A DNA stretch of 50,268 nucleotides, taken from contig NZ_AJGU01000017.1 of the NCBI RefSeq assembly GCF_000260795.1, forward strand, positions 1-50,268, read 5' to 3'. A model generated the notes under the pieces. The model did not search any database and was not told the DNA's origin. It saw only the letters and a program-made list of their open reading frames with translations. Positions 1 to 7,154 of this stretch are shown piece after piece (positions within the stretch are counted from its first letter, which is position 1; every line of letters begins with the position of its first letter). A program made the translations under genes and the position numbers. This DNA comes from Treponema sp. JC4. GTDB taxonomy: Bacteria; Spirochaetota; Spirochaetia; Treponematales; Treponemataceae.

Positions 1-16
1 AAACTGGATTAAAATA

Positions 17-124
17 CTGGTGGCCATAGTGGAGAGGCAATACCCGTTCCCATACCGAACACGGAAGTCAAGCTCTCTTACGCCGATGATACTGCTCTTC
101 AGCGGGAAAGTAGGTAGCTGCCAG
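17..124 (+). rRNA. rrf: 5S ribosomal RNA
   Basis: Structural RNA of the large ribosomal subunit. The ends CTGGTGGC (17-24) and GCTGCCAG (117-124) pair into the closing helix with two G-U wobbles. Inside lie the typical 5S blocks CCCGTTCCCATACCGAAC and GGAAGT, and the AGTAGGTAGC near the 3' end. Length is about 108 nt, a little short but usual for 5S. It is followed directly by a terminator, so it is the last gene of an rRNA operon whose 16S and 23S genes lie upstream of the window. Confidence 0.96.
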
Positions 125-153
125 TTTTTTTATTTAACTTGCTTTTTTCAAGG

Positions 154-178
154 CTCCCTAAAACTTGGGAGTTTTTTC
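154..178 (+). terminator. rRNA operon terminator
   Basis: Stem CTCCC (154-158) and GGGAG (167-171) closes an 8-nt loop and is followed by TTTTTTCTT. It lies 29 nt after the 5S gene, as expected for an intrinsic terminator. Confidence 0.75.
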
Positions 179-213
179 TTTTTAACCCGCTGAAGAGCAG
201 TGTAGGACCCCTA

Positions 214-334
214 GAGCGCCGGAGGCGCGAGCGCTCACAAGCGGCCGTAGGCCGATTGTGAGTAAGCAGACGCATAGCGGCTGCGACGCCTAAAACACGA
301 AGTGTTTTAGGGTAAGTAAATGCGAAGCATTTAC
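214..334. repeat. array of five small hairpins, mostly triloops
   Basis: Five inverted repeats follow each other with short linkers. GCGCC-GGA-GGCGC spans 216-228. The stem CTCACAA/TTGTGAG (234-262) encloses GGCC-GTA-GGCC. GCAG-a-CGC-ATA-GCG-g-CTGC spans 266-284. CCTAAAACAC-GAA-GTGTTTTAGG spans 289-311. GTAAATGC-GAA-GCATTTAC spans 316-334. All have 3-nt loops, mostly purine. No T-run follows, so this is not a terminator series, and no credible gene overlaps it. Confidence 0.7.
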
Positions 335-568
335 GACGAAAGTAAGTAGGGAGTTTGAACTCCAATGTGTAAATTAATTCTCCAGACCTCGCTACCAGTG
401 AGGCAAAAAGCTTACATTTCTTAAGTTTCGTTTACATTTTAAATCTTCTAAAGGGGAAATTATCTCTCTCATTTTTAACTTCCCCCGGCGGGAGAAACGG
501 AGGACTTGTTCGGGAGCGTAGCGGACGAATGAGCGTCAGCGAACCCGTAGTTGCGACTGGGAACGGCG
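335..568. other. intergenic stretch, no gene seen
   Basis: I see no credible coding region or tRNA here. It holds a few more short inverted repeats, for example GTTCG (from about 509) pairing with CGAAC about 27 nt on, and TCCC/GGGA near 484-496. It leads into the tandem 93-bp unit. Confidence 0.5.
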
Positions 569-761
569 ACTCGCCCGTATTTTTGTTTAATATGTAAGTG
601 AAGTTTCGAGTCGCCTGGCTTCGGTAGAACCGAAGCCGTATAGCAGAAATAAGTTGTAGAAACTCGCCTATATTTTGCTTAATTATGAAAGTTGTGTTAC
701 GAGTCGCCTGACTTCAGCAGAGCTGAAGTCGTATAGTGCCAGGTAAATGTAATAACTCGCC
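569..761. repeat. two tandem 93-bp units with covarying hairpins
   Basis: ACTCGCC recurs at 569, 662 and 755, giving two units of exactly 93 bp plus the start of a third. Each unit has ACTCG pairing with a downstream CGAGT (607-611; 700-704), then a hairpin with a 9-bp stem and an AGA triloop: GGCTTCGGT-AGA-ACCGAAGCC (617-637) and GACTTCAGC-AGA-GCTGAAGTC (710-730). The two stems differ at three positions, and each change is matched by a compensating change in the partner strand. The units otherwise differ considerably. That argues for selection on base pairing. Function is unknown. Confidence 0.75.
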
Positions 762-779
762 TAAAATCTCTATAGAAAC

Positions 780-811
780 AAAAAAAAGTCGCCCTTGTGT
801 AAGGACGACTT
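780..811 (-). terminator. terminator of the barrel gene
   Basis: Read on the minus strand, AAGTCG-t-CCTT, loop ACAC, AAGG-g-CGACTT is followed by a run of T. It lies just downstream of the stop codon at 840-842. Confidence 0.8.
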
Positions 812-839
812 GTAGTGTTAGAAAAATATTTCTAATTTG

Positions 840-1538
840 TTAGCGGTCGAATCCGCGGTCACCGAAGTTCAAGCATAAACCTGCGTAAATCTTGAAATCA
901 GCCGCACCAGCGCCAAAACCCTGACTTTCTTCGTTTGTTCCATATGTTGTTTTGTATGTGCTTCTTGCAGTTCCAAAACCAGCTCCAAGATCAACCATAA
1001 AACCATAATCAATACCAAGGTGGAAGCCATCAACATTCAAAATCCAGGAACGTCCGCCAATATTAAGGTTAATATTGAAGAGATCGAACTCTGTAAACTT
1101 CTGTTTAGTTTCATTATCTGCTTCAAAATAGTAAAGATTAAATCCAAGTGCAGGACGAATGTACAAAGAGAAAGGATTTGCAAAAGTAATACGGAAAACT
1201 GGTCCGATACCTGCTCCCAGATTAAATCCAGAACCTGTTACAGTGTTAGTAATACCACTAAATTTTGCTTCTGTTTTACTAAAGAAATCCATGTTTACAT
1301 AGATTCCTAAACCTGCATCAAACTTGCCTGCTCCACTTCCAAAATAGAAGTTTGCATCAGTTTCTGAACCAAAAGCAAAAGGTGCTGTTAATGTACCTTC
1401 ATTATCATCTGTTACATCGTACATTTTATAGGCAATCGTTTTGCCTAAATTACCATAAAGGTTTTCGTCCAACTCAATATTTGCAAAAGCACATACTGAA
1501 GCAAACATCAATCCTACTGCCAGCAAAATTTTTTTCAT
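840..1538 (-). CDS. predicted outer-membrane beta-barrel protein
   Basis: The 232-residue product starts with a clear Sec signal peptide (MKKILLAVGLMFASVCAFA, cleavage after AFA). The mature part alternates polar and aromatic residues, is rich in Gly, Asn, Tyr and Phe, and ends in strand-like sequence such as DFKIYAGLCLNFGDRGFDR, typical of small 8- to 10-strand barrels. No enzymatic motif is seen. It is a single-gene unit with an AAGGAG ribosome site (1545-1550), a perfect palindrome overlapping the leader and its own terminator. The exact role is not recognisable. A porin-like or adhesin-like surface protein is possible. Confidence 0.75.
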   Translation of the reverse strand: MKKILLAVGLMFASVCAFANIELDENLYGNLGKTIAYKMYDVTDDNEGTLTAPFAFGSETDANFYFGSGAGKFDAGLGIYVNMDFFSKTEAKFSGITNTVTGSGFNLGAGIGPVFRITFANPFSLYIRPALGFNLYYFEADNETKQKFTEFDLFNINLNIGGRSWILNVDGFHLGIDYGFMVDLGAGFGTARSTYKTTYGTNEESQGFGAGAADFKIYAGLCLNFGDRGFDR

Positions 1539-1548
1539 AATTTACTCC

Positions 1549-1575
1549 TTTTTATACTAAAGTTTAGTATAAAAA
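1549..1575 (-). promoter_or_regulatory. perfect palindrome in the barrel-gene leader
   Basis: TTTTTATACTAAA (1549-1561), one central base, then TTTAGTATAAAAA (1563-1575): a 13-bp perfect inverted repeat between the -10 box and the ribosome site. It could be a repressor operator or a 5' mRNA hairpin that includes the edge of the ribosome site. Confidence 0.55.
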
Positions 1576-1576
1576 T

Positions 1577-1605
1577 ATTATAACATAGGTTTATATTTAT
1601 ATCCA
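1577..1605 (-). promoter_or_regulatory. sigma-70-type promoter for the barrel gene
   Basis: Minus-strand TATAAT at 1577-1582 with TGGATA (four of six against TTGACA) 17 bp upstream at 1600-1605. The start codon lies about 40 nt downstream. Confidence 0.5.
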
Positions 1606-1672
1606 TAAAAAAATTATTGTTATTTTCTGACAGATTAAATCGAAAAATTCTTTTATATCTCCATATAAAGTA

Positions 1673-1701
1673 TTGAATAAAGACGACTTTTTTGATAATA
1701 T
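1673..1701 (+). promoter_or_regulatory. sigma-70-type promoter for rplU-rpmA
   Basis: TTGAAT (1673-1678), 17-bp spacer, TAATAT (1696-1701). It would give a leader of roughly 150 nt before rplU, long enough for a ribosomal-protein leader structure, although I could not identify one. Confidence 0.5.
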
Positions 1702-1858
1702 TTTTGCTACACATGAACATAGAAGTTTTGCCGGCGTTTAATCCCCGTTTTATGCTGCTTAATTGCTTGTTTATGCCAGTCGTTGTATTGACGGATTTAT
1801 GTTTCCTCAGATCCTCTGCAATCGATGAATAATTTGTAATCATTAATTGAGGTATTTT

Positions 1859-2173
1859 ATGTACGCAACTATTGAATTTAAAGGAAAGCAGTACAAAGCA
1901 GAGAAAGGTGTTGTGCTTACAGTTGATAAGCTTGACGCTGAAAAAGGTGCAAAACTTGACATTGATACAGTTCTTTTGGTAAGCGACGGTGACAAAATTA
2001 GTGTTGGCGCTCCTTACGTAAAAGGTGCAAAAGTAAAGGTTGTTGTTGAAGATTCTTTCCGCGACAAGAAAGTTTTGGTATTCAAATACAAATCAAAGAA
2101 AGACTATCACCGTACAATCGGTCACAGACAGCAGTACACAAAAGTACGTGTTGAAGACATTGTTATTGCATAA
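1859..2173 (+). CDS. rplU: 50S ribosomal protein bL21
   Basis: Ribosomal protein L21 binds 23S rRNA in the large subunit. The 104-residue product begins MYATIEFKGKQYKAEKGV, the classic L21 N-terminus, and contains DKKVLVFKYKSKKDYHRTIGHRQQYTKVRV near the C-terminus, the conserved RNA-binding signature. The ATG at 1859 is chosen over an in-frame TTG at 1847 because TTGAGG (1847-1852) then serves as the ribosome site and the protein starts at the family's usual residue. It is followed 15 nt later by rpmA, the standard pairing. Confidence 0.97.
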   Translation: MYATIEFKGKQYKAEKGVVLTVDKLDAEKGAKLDIDTVLLVSDGDKISVGAPYVKGAKVKVVVEDSFRDKKVLVFKYKSKKDYHRTIGHRQQYTKVRVEDIVIA

Positions 2174-2188
2174 TTAAAGGAGACTACA

Positions 2189-2443
2189 ATGGGAAGAACT
2201 AGAGGCGGAAGCGGTGCCAAGAACGGCCGCGATTCAAATCCAAAATCTTTGGGTGTAAAAAAATATGCAGGTGAATTTGTAACAGCTGGTTCAATTATCT
2301 TGACTCAGCGCGGAACAAAAATATATCCTGGCAACAATGTAAAGAAAGCAGGAAACGACAGCTTGTTTGCAGTTGCTGACGGTACTGTTGTTTACCACGA
2401 GCGTATGAATCACAAATACGTTTCTGTAAAAGCTGCTGAGTAG
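2189..2443 (+). CDS. rpmA: 50S ribosomal protein bL27
   Basis: Ribosomal protein L27 reaches toward the peptidyl-transferase centre. The 84-residue product carries the family core [14 protein letters not shown] near the N-terminus and [20 protein letters not shown] in the middle. The N-terminal tail is GRTRGGSGA rather than the common AHKKGGGSS. AAAGGAG precedes the ATG. An intrinsic terminator follows, so rplU-rpmA is a complete unit, with obg transcribed by read-through or from a promoter I could not see. Confidence 0.97.
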   Translation: MGRTRGGSGAKNGRDSNPKSLGVKKYAGEFVTAGSIILTQRGTKIYPGNNVKKAGNDSLFAVADGTVVYHERMNHKYVSVKAAE

Positions 2444-2462
2444 TTTACATAAATATGTTTGA

Positions 2463-2496
2463 AGAGCCCGGTGTTTGAGTTGCCGGGCTTTTTTGT
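2463..2496 (+). terminator. terminator after rpmA
   Basis: AGCCCGG (2465-2471) pairs with CCGGGCT (2483-2489) around an 11-nt loop and is followed by a T-run. Confidence 0.85.
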
Positions 2497-2544
2497 TTTT
2501 ATTTTTAGGGGTGGTCGGGCCAATCCGGCTGTGTAGGTATTTTT

Positions 2545-3672
2545 ATGATTAATTTTGCTGATGAGGCGCTGATTGAAGTTCGTTCTGGTAATGGCGGTAA
2601 CGGTTGTGTTGCTTTTCGCCGTGAAAAGTATATTCCGCATGGTGGTCCTAACGGCGGCGACGGCGGTAAGGGCGGAGATGTTATTTTTACTGTAAAACGC
2701 AATATGCGAACTCTTTCTAATATCCGCCACAAGCATTGTTTTAAGGCTAAAAACGGTGGAGACGGTCAGGGCTGGAACCGCTTTGGTGCAGACGGAGAAG
2801 ACTGTATTATTCCTGTTCCTCCAGGAACTACTATCCGTGATGCTGAGACCGGGGAATTTATTTACGACTTTACCGGTAAGGAAGAAAACGAATCTTTTGT
2901 TTTTTTGAAAGGCGGTAACGGCGGCTGGGGAAACGTTCATTTTAAATCTTCTACAAATCAGGCGCCTAAACATGCAAATCCCGGACAGAAGGGCGAAACC
3001 CGCTTTTTGAAGCTGGAACTTAGTATTATGGCTGATGCAGGTCTTGTGGGATTTCCTAATGCGGGAAAATCTTCTCTTTTGACTGCATTTACAAATGCCC
3101 GTCCTAAGATTGCGCCATATCCTTTTACTACTATTATTCCAAATCTTGGTGTACTTCGCGTTGATGATGAAAACGATATCATAATTGCAGATATTCCGGG
3201 AATTATTGAAGGTGCTTCTGAAGGTCTTGGTCTTGGAGATACCTTCCTTAAGCATATTACAAGAACTTCATGTCTTATCTTTATGATTGACTGTTCTGAT
3301 GATAATTATCTGACAGCTTACGAAACTCTTTGCAATGAACTTTCAAATTATTCTGATCTTCTGATGGAAAAGCCTCGTATAGTTTTGTGCAATAAGGTTG
3401 ATATTCCAGGCGCTCATGCCCGTGCAGTGGAAATTGCTGATAAGATTCATCAGACAGAAGCTGAAACTCCAGTTGTACCGATAAGTGTTCTTACTGGAAA
3501 CGGCATGAAAGATGCAAGAAATCATATAATTTCTCTTGTAGACAGACTTGAAAAAAGAACTGAAAGCAAAGAAAATAAAGAAGAGAAGGCTTTTGGTTCC
3601 AGTTTTATGGAAGCAAGAGCTGGCTTTGAGGATGATGACGAAAACGTTCAGTATCCGGGAAGTGAAAATTAA
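2545..3672 (+). CDS. obg: Obg family GTPase
   Basis: Obg is an essential GTPase acting in 50S assembly and stress signalling. The 375-residue product has the glycine-rich Obg fold at residues 1-160 (GNGGNG, GGPNGGDGGKGG), then a G domain: P-loop GFPNAGKS (169-176), switch DIPGIIEGASEGLGLG, and NKVD (283-286). The C-terminus is a short acidic tail (EDDDENVQ) without the OCT domain of Firmicute Obg. The ATG at 2545 starts with INFADEALIEVRSG, the normal start. It heads a run of obg, nadD, yqeK, LCP and rsfS genes on one strand. Confidence 0.95.
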   Translation: MINFADEALIEVRSGNGGNGCVAFRREKYIPHGGPNGGDGGKGGDVIFTVKRNMRTLSNIRHKHCFKAKNGGDGQGWNRFGADGEDCIIPVPPGTTIRDAETGEFIYDFTGKEENESFVFLKGGNGGWGNVHFKSSTNQAPKHANPGQKGETRFLKLELSIMADAGLVGFPNAGKSSLLTAFTNARPKIAPYPFTTIIPNLGVLRVDDENDIIIADIPGIIEGASEGLGLGDTFLKHITRTSCLIFMIDCSDDNYLTAYETLCNELSNYSDLLMEKPRIVLCNKVDIPGAHARAVEIADKIHQTEAETPVVPISVLTGNGMKDARNHIISLVDRLEKRTESKENKEEKAFGSSFMEARAGFEDDDENVQYPGSEN

Positions 3673-3696
3673 TAAAGTCGGGTTTAGGTTTTATAG

Positions 3697-4380
3697 ATGA
3701 AACTTGCAATTCTAGGCGGCAGTTTTAATCCTCTTCATATAGGGCATGCAATGCTTGCGGATGTAATTATCCGCGAGATGCATTACGATAAGGTTCTTTT
3801 TATTCCGACTTTTAAGCCGCCTCACAAGGAAATTACAGCAAAAATTACGACTGAACAGCGGGTGGAAATTGTAAGACGTTTCTGCGAAGCTGTAGGTGAC
3901 GGAAAATTTGAACTTGAAACCTGTGAGGTTGACCGAGGGGGAATTTCTTACACTGTTGATACCCTGGAATATATAATAGAAAAATATAAGGATGAACTTG
4001 AAGGAAAGCCTGCCCTCTTGATGGGTGAAGAAATTGCGGCAGAGTTTTCTAAATGGAAATCTCCGGACGTGATTGCTGCTAAGGCAGATCTGATTGTTGT
4101 TCCCCGCTATCCGGATGTTTACGGAAACTCTATTAGGGCTGGAAATTCAGCTATACCGGTTACGAATATAAAAAATAATCCGACAGGCAGTTATCTTGGT
4201 GATTTTAGGGCTACTTTTAATCCTAAAAAATTTCCTTATCCTCATAAATTTCTGGATATTCCGATTCTGACGATTTCCTCAACAGAAATCAGGGCTAGAA
4301 TTGCTGCCGGAAGAAGTTTTAAATATCTTATTCCAAAAGTTGTTTATGAATATATAGAAGAAGCTCAGTTGTACAGATAA
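3697..4380 (+). CDS. nadD: nicotinate-nucleotide adenylyltransferase
   Basis: NadD joins nicotinate mononucleotide and ATP to give deamido-NAD in NAD synthesis. The 227-residue product opens with GGSFNPLHIGHAML (residues 7-20), the nucleotidyltransferase GxFxPxHxGH motif, and has ISSTEIRARIAAGRS near the C-terminus, matching the SSTxIR motif. FKPPHKE is also typical. It follows obg by 24 nt and precedes yqeK by 4 nt, as in many bacteria. The upstream ribosome site is weak (TTTAGG). Confidence 0.95.
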   Translation: MKLAILGGSFNPLHIGHAMLADVIIREMHYDKVLFIPTFKPPHKEITAKITTEQRVEIVRRFCEAVGDGKFELETCEVDRGGISYTVDTLEYIIEKYKDELEGKPALLMGEEIAAEFSKWKSPDVIAAKADLIVVPRYPDVYGNSIRAGNSAIPVTNIKNNPTGSYLGDFRATFNPKKFPYPHKFLDIPILTISSTEIRARIAAGRSFKYLIPKVVYEYIEEAQLYR

Positions 4381-4384
4381 AAAT

Positions 4385-4969
4385 ATGGATAGATTTGTTG
4401 AAGTTACTGAAAAAATCCGCTCCTTTACAGAGCGTTCTGTGAAAAAAACACGATATGAACATTCGGTACGTGTTGCTGAAATGTGCGCAAGAATCTGCCG
4501 CTTTTACAGGCTTGATTCAGAAAAAGGCTATCTTGCGGGAATCGGTCATGATATGTGCAAGGATTTCCCTATTGATCAGATGATGGAACTTGCCGCTGCT
4601 GACGGCTGCGAAATTTCTGATTTTGAAAAAAATAAGCCGTCTTTACTGCACGGCCGGGCTGCTGCTGTTTTGATGAAGCGGGATTTTGGAATTACAGACA
4701 GTGATATTCTGGAAGCTGTTGCTTATCATACTTCGGGAAAGAGCGGAATGTGTGATTTGACAAAGGCGCTTTTTATTGCAGATAAAATTGAACCTGGTCG
4801 GCCTCAGGCTACTCCAAAATATATAGAAAAAAAATTTTCCTATACTTTTGACGGAATGCTTTATTCAGTACTTAGAGAAAACTATAATTATCTGACTAAA
4901 AAGGGCTATCAGGTTTTTCCAGGAACAGAAGGGCTTCTGGAAGAATATAAGGTGGAGGGAGTAGAGTAA
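4385..4969 (+). CDS. yqeK: HD-domain hydrolase of the YqeK family
   Basis: YqeK proteins hydrolyse diadenosine tetraphosphate symmetrically. The 194-residue product has the HD-domain order: RYEHSVRVAEM, then AGIGHDMCKDF (metal-binding HD), LLHGRAAAVL, AVAYHTSGKSGM and ADKIEPGRP. These five blocks match the family. It lies right after nadD, and its TAA overlaps the ATG of the next gene by one base, so translation is likely coupled. Confidence 0.9.
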   Translation: MDRFVEVTEKIRSFTERSVKKTRYEHSVRVAEMCARICRFYRLDSEKGYLAGIGHDMCKDFPIDQMMELAAADGCEISDFEKNKPSLLHGRAAAVLMKRDFGITDSDILEAVAYHTSGKSGMCDLTKALFIADKIEPGRPQATPKYIEKKFSYTFDGMLYSVLRENYNYLTKKGYQVFPGTEGLLEEYKVEGVE

Positions 4970-6177
4970 TGCGAAAATTCCGGGATGAGCAGAAAGGTCT
5001 TGTTTTTATTCTTTTGATTGTGCTTATTATGGCATCTGCAGTGGCTATTTTTTCTGTTTCGCTTCATACAGATGTCGTTCAGGATACTTTGGACAAAGAT
5101 AAAAAAATCCAGATGCTGATTGGGGTTGAAGATACTGACCACACGCTTTTGTTTGCAAGTGTTATTATCTATTATCCGTCTTCTCAGAAGGCTGCCCTGA
5201 TTAATATTCCGGGCTATACAGGCTCTATTTACGCCTCTTTGAACCGTACTGACCAGATTAAAAAGGTTTATGAGGAGAGAGGAATTGAAAGTTACCGGGA
5301 AGAAGTCCGAAAACTGATTGGTATTCAGATTCCTTTCTATACGATTATCAGTATGGAAAATTTTGCCCGCCTTACAGATTATTTTGGCGGCCTGCGTGTT
5401 TTTATTTCTGAGCCGATTGATTATATGACAGAAGAGGGGGCAATGTACCTTTTGCCGTCCGGAGCTGTAAATCTTGACGGAGATAAAATTCTTACTTATC
5501 TTCATTACAAGCTTACTGATGAAGATGAAACTGATTTACAGGAACGCTATCAGAATGCAATGACGGCCTTTATTACGGCTTTAAGCGATAAAAAATTCCT
5601 TTTGTTTGATGGTGATAATTTTAAGAGCTATGCAAGCTGTTTTACTTCTAATTTGAAGACACCTGAAGAGGAAAGACTCTTTAAGCTTATTTCGGACGTT
5701 GATTCTGAATCTATTATCCGTCAGACAATTACAGGTTCTTTCCGTAATGTAGACGGTCAGAGCCTTTTGTTTCCGCTTAACAACGGTGAAAATGTGCGAA
5801 ATAATGTAAGACAGGTTTCTAACATGCTGGTTTCTTCTGAAGGTACTTATAACAGCCGTGTTTACGTGCTTGAAATTCAAAACGGTACTACAACTCAGGG
5901 ACTTGCAAGAAATACTTCGATTTTGTTCCAGAATGCAAGTTACGATGTATTGAGCGCCGTTAACGCAGACCGCAACGATTATGAAGAAACTGTAATTATT
6001 GACCGTCTTGGTAATGCGGAAGCAGCAAAAGCTATTGGAGATTTTATTCATTGTGATAATATTATTAAAGCCGATTCAGAGAATGCAGAAACTACCGCTC
6101 GTTCTTCTGATGTTGACTTTACTATCATTTTGGGACGTGATTTTAACGGTCAGTACGTTATTAAGCGTCGTAAATAA
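4969..6177 (+). CDS. LytR-CpsA-Psr (LCP) family membrane protein
   Basis: LCP proteins transfer undecaprenyl-linked glycopolymers onto envelope acceptors. The 402-residue product has a short cytoplasmic start, one membrane helix (about residues 10-30), then an LCP domain: VIIYYPSSQKAALINIPG, the YEERGIESYREEVRKLIGI segment, and GGLRVFISEPIDYM. A LytR_C-type tail follows (VYVLEIQNGTTTQGLA). It sits in the nadD-yqeK-rsfS cluster. A spirochaete has no classical teichoic acid, so the acceptor is unknown. Overlap with yqeK supports this start. Confidence 0.82.
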   Translation: MRKFRDEQKGLVFILLIVLIMASAVAIFSVSLHTDVVQDTLDKDKKIQMLIGVEDTDHTLLFASVIIYYPSSQKAALINIPGYTGSIYASLNRTDQIKKVYEERGIESYREEVRKLIGIQIPFYTIISMENFARLTDYFGGLRVFISEPIDYMTEEGAMYLLPSGAVNLDGDKILTYLHYKLTDEDETDLQERYQNAMTAFITALSDKKFLLFDGDNFKSYASCFTSNLKTPEEERLFKLISDVDSESIIRQTITGSFRNVDGQSLLFPLNNGENVRNNVRQVSNMLVSSEGTYNSRVYVLEIQNGTTTQGLARNTSILFQNASYDVLSAVNADRNDYEETVIIDRLGNAEAAKAIGDFIHCDNIIKADSENAETTARSSDVDFTIILGRDFNGQYVIKRRK

Positions 6178-6205
6178 CTTATAAAAAGATTTTGGAGAAA
6201 TACGA

Positions 6206-6562
6206 ATGAAAACAATGCGTGAAAAAGCAATTGAGATTGCAAAACTGATGGAAGACGGCAAGGGAAAAGATGTTGTCCTTCTTAATATCAGTGAATTGAA
6301 CAGCTGGACAGATTATTTTGTAATTGTAACTGTAAACTCTTCTACCCACTGGCAGGGACTTTTTAAAGATGTAAAAAATTATATTAAGGACAATGACCTT
6401 GAAATTCATCTTACAAACAAAAAGAGTCCAGATGGCGATGACTGGAATTTAATTGACCTGGGACCAATTGTTGTGCATCTTATGTCAGAATCGGCTCGTG
6501 AATTCTATGACCTTGAAAAATTGTGGCATGCCGGAGAAAAAATTGATTATTCTGCAGAGTAG
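6206..6562 (+). CDS. rsfS: ribosome silencing factor
   Basis: RsfS binds L14 and blocks subunit joining in starvation. The 118-residue product shows the family core: DVVLLNISELNSWTDYFVIVT, then WQGLFKDVKNYIK, and WNLIDLGPIVVHLMSESAREFYDLEKLW. TTGGAG (6192-6197) precedes the ATG at a good distance. It ends the obg-to-rsfS run and is followed by a terminator. Confidence 0.95.
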   Translation: MKTMREKAIEIAKLMEDGKGKDVVLLNISELNSWTDYFVIVTVNSSTHWQGLFKDVKNYIKDNDLEIHLTNKKSPDGDDWNLIDLGPIVVHLMSESAREFYDLEKLWHAGEKIDYSAE

Positions 6563-6585
6563 TCTTTAGAAAATTTGAAATGCAT

Positions 6586-6636
6586 AAAAAAAGCAGACCT
6601 GATAAACAATTTTTGTTTTTAGGCCTGCTTTTTTTT
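6586..6636. terminator. bidirectional terminator
   Basis: AAAGCAG-a-CCT pairs with AGG-c-CTGCTTT around a 20-nt loop, with A-runs before and T-runs after, so it can act for rsfS on the plus strand and for the acidic-protein gene on the minus strand. Confidence 0.8.
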
Positions 6637-6667
6637 GTTTCTGGGCTTGTGAGCCCTATTTGTATTA

Positions 6668-6973
6668 TTAGAAATCCAGATCGTCGTTAAGAAGCTCGTC
6701 TGATGCATCCGGGCGGTAATTTGAATAACCGTCTTCCGGCTCTACATCATCGTAAGGCTCGTCTACGTCCTCTTCTTCCTTGAAAACATCATCATAATAA
6801 AGATCGGCATCATCATCAAACTCGTCTAAAGAGTCATCTGATTCACCGTAGTCTTCGTCAAAATCATCTTCAAAATCATCATCATAATCTGAAAAATCAT
6901 CGTCATAAGACAAAGACATCTCTAACTCAGAATATTCTGATTCGGAATTCAAAAAAGACATAGGATACCCCAT
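6668..6973 (-). CDS. extremely acidic small protein
   Basis: The 101-residue product is not recognised. By hand count 45 of 101 residues are Asp or Glu and only two are Lys or Arg. Blocks such as YDDDFSDYDDDFEDDFDEDY dominate and Tyr/Phe are regularly interspersed. No signal peptide or membrane segment is seen. The start may instead be the second ATG (6959-6961, MSFLNSESEY), since GGGG precedes it. The gene is flanked by a convergent terminator, which supports transcription. It could be an acidic tail-like interaction protein or a low-complexity non-gene. Confidence 0.55.
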   Translation of the reverse strand: MGYPMSFLNSESEYSELEMSLSYDDDFSDYDDDFEDDFDEDYGESDDSLDEFDDDADLYYDDVFKEEEDVDEPYDDVEPEDGYSNYRPDASDELLNDDLDF

Positions 6974-7086
6974 TAATAAAAGTGTTAATAAACAACTCGC
7001 ACAAGAAATGTAATTTGAAGTGCTTTTATTGTCAATAGGAATTTTGATTTCATTTTGTTATATAGTATGGATTGTATGGATTTTTT

Positions 7087-7115
7087 TTGCAAAATACTTT
7101 TTTATGACTTATAAT
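7087..7115 (+). promoter_or_regulatory. promoter of the hybrid kinase gene
   Basis: TTGCAA (7087-7092), 17 bp, TATAAT (7110-7115). A perfect -10 box here places the transcript start near 7122 and rules out translation starts further upstream. Confidence 0.65.
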
Positions 7116-7154
7116 AAATTATTGATTTTGAACTTCTTACAAAGGGATTTGAAT

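Noticed and set aside
214-334. CRISPR array
   Set aside because: Hairpins differ in sequence and spacing and there are no repeated direct units or spacers.
99-365. Minus-strand open frame of 88 codons over the 5S gene and hairpin array
   Set aside because: It covers the 5S 3' end, a terminator and inverted repeats; the product is Arg/Ser-rich without family features.
569-761. tRNA or known riboswitch in the 93-bp units
   Set aside because: No cloverleaf, anticodon arm or recognisable riboswitch core could be drawn; the units are not just upstream of a gene on the plus strand.
1535-1843. Minus-strand open frame of 102 codons upstream of rplU
   Set aside because: It runs over the rplU promoter and the barrel-gene promoter and palindrome; composition is that of non-coding AT-rich DNA.
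2410-3255. Long minus-strand frame opposite rpmA and obg
   Set aside because: It lies antisense to two certain genes; its length is a by-product of codon bias in obg.
6668-6973. Treating the acidic frame as an antisense shadow
   Set aside because: No gene lies on the opposite strand here and a convergent terminator fits it, so it is kept as a low-confidence gene.
7020-7154. Upstream GTG, ATG and TTG starts for the hybrid kinase
   Set aside because: A consensus promoter at 7087-7115 lies within this stretch, and only the TTG at 7155 has a ribosome site; the TTG at 7122 would be leaderless, which is unlikely for a TTG.
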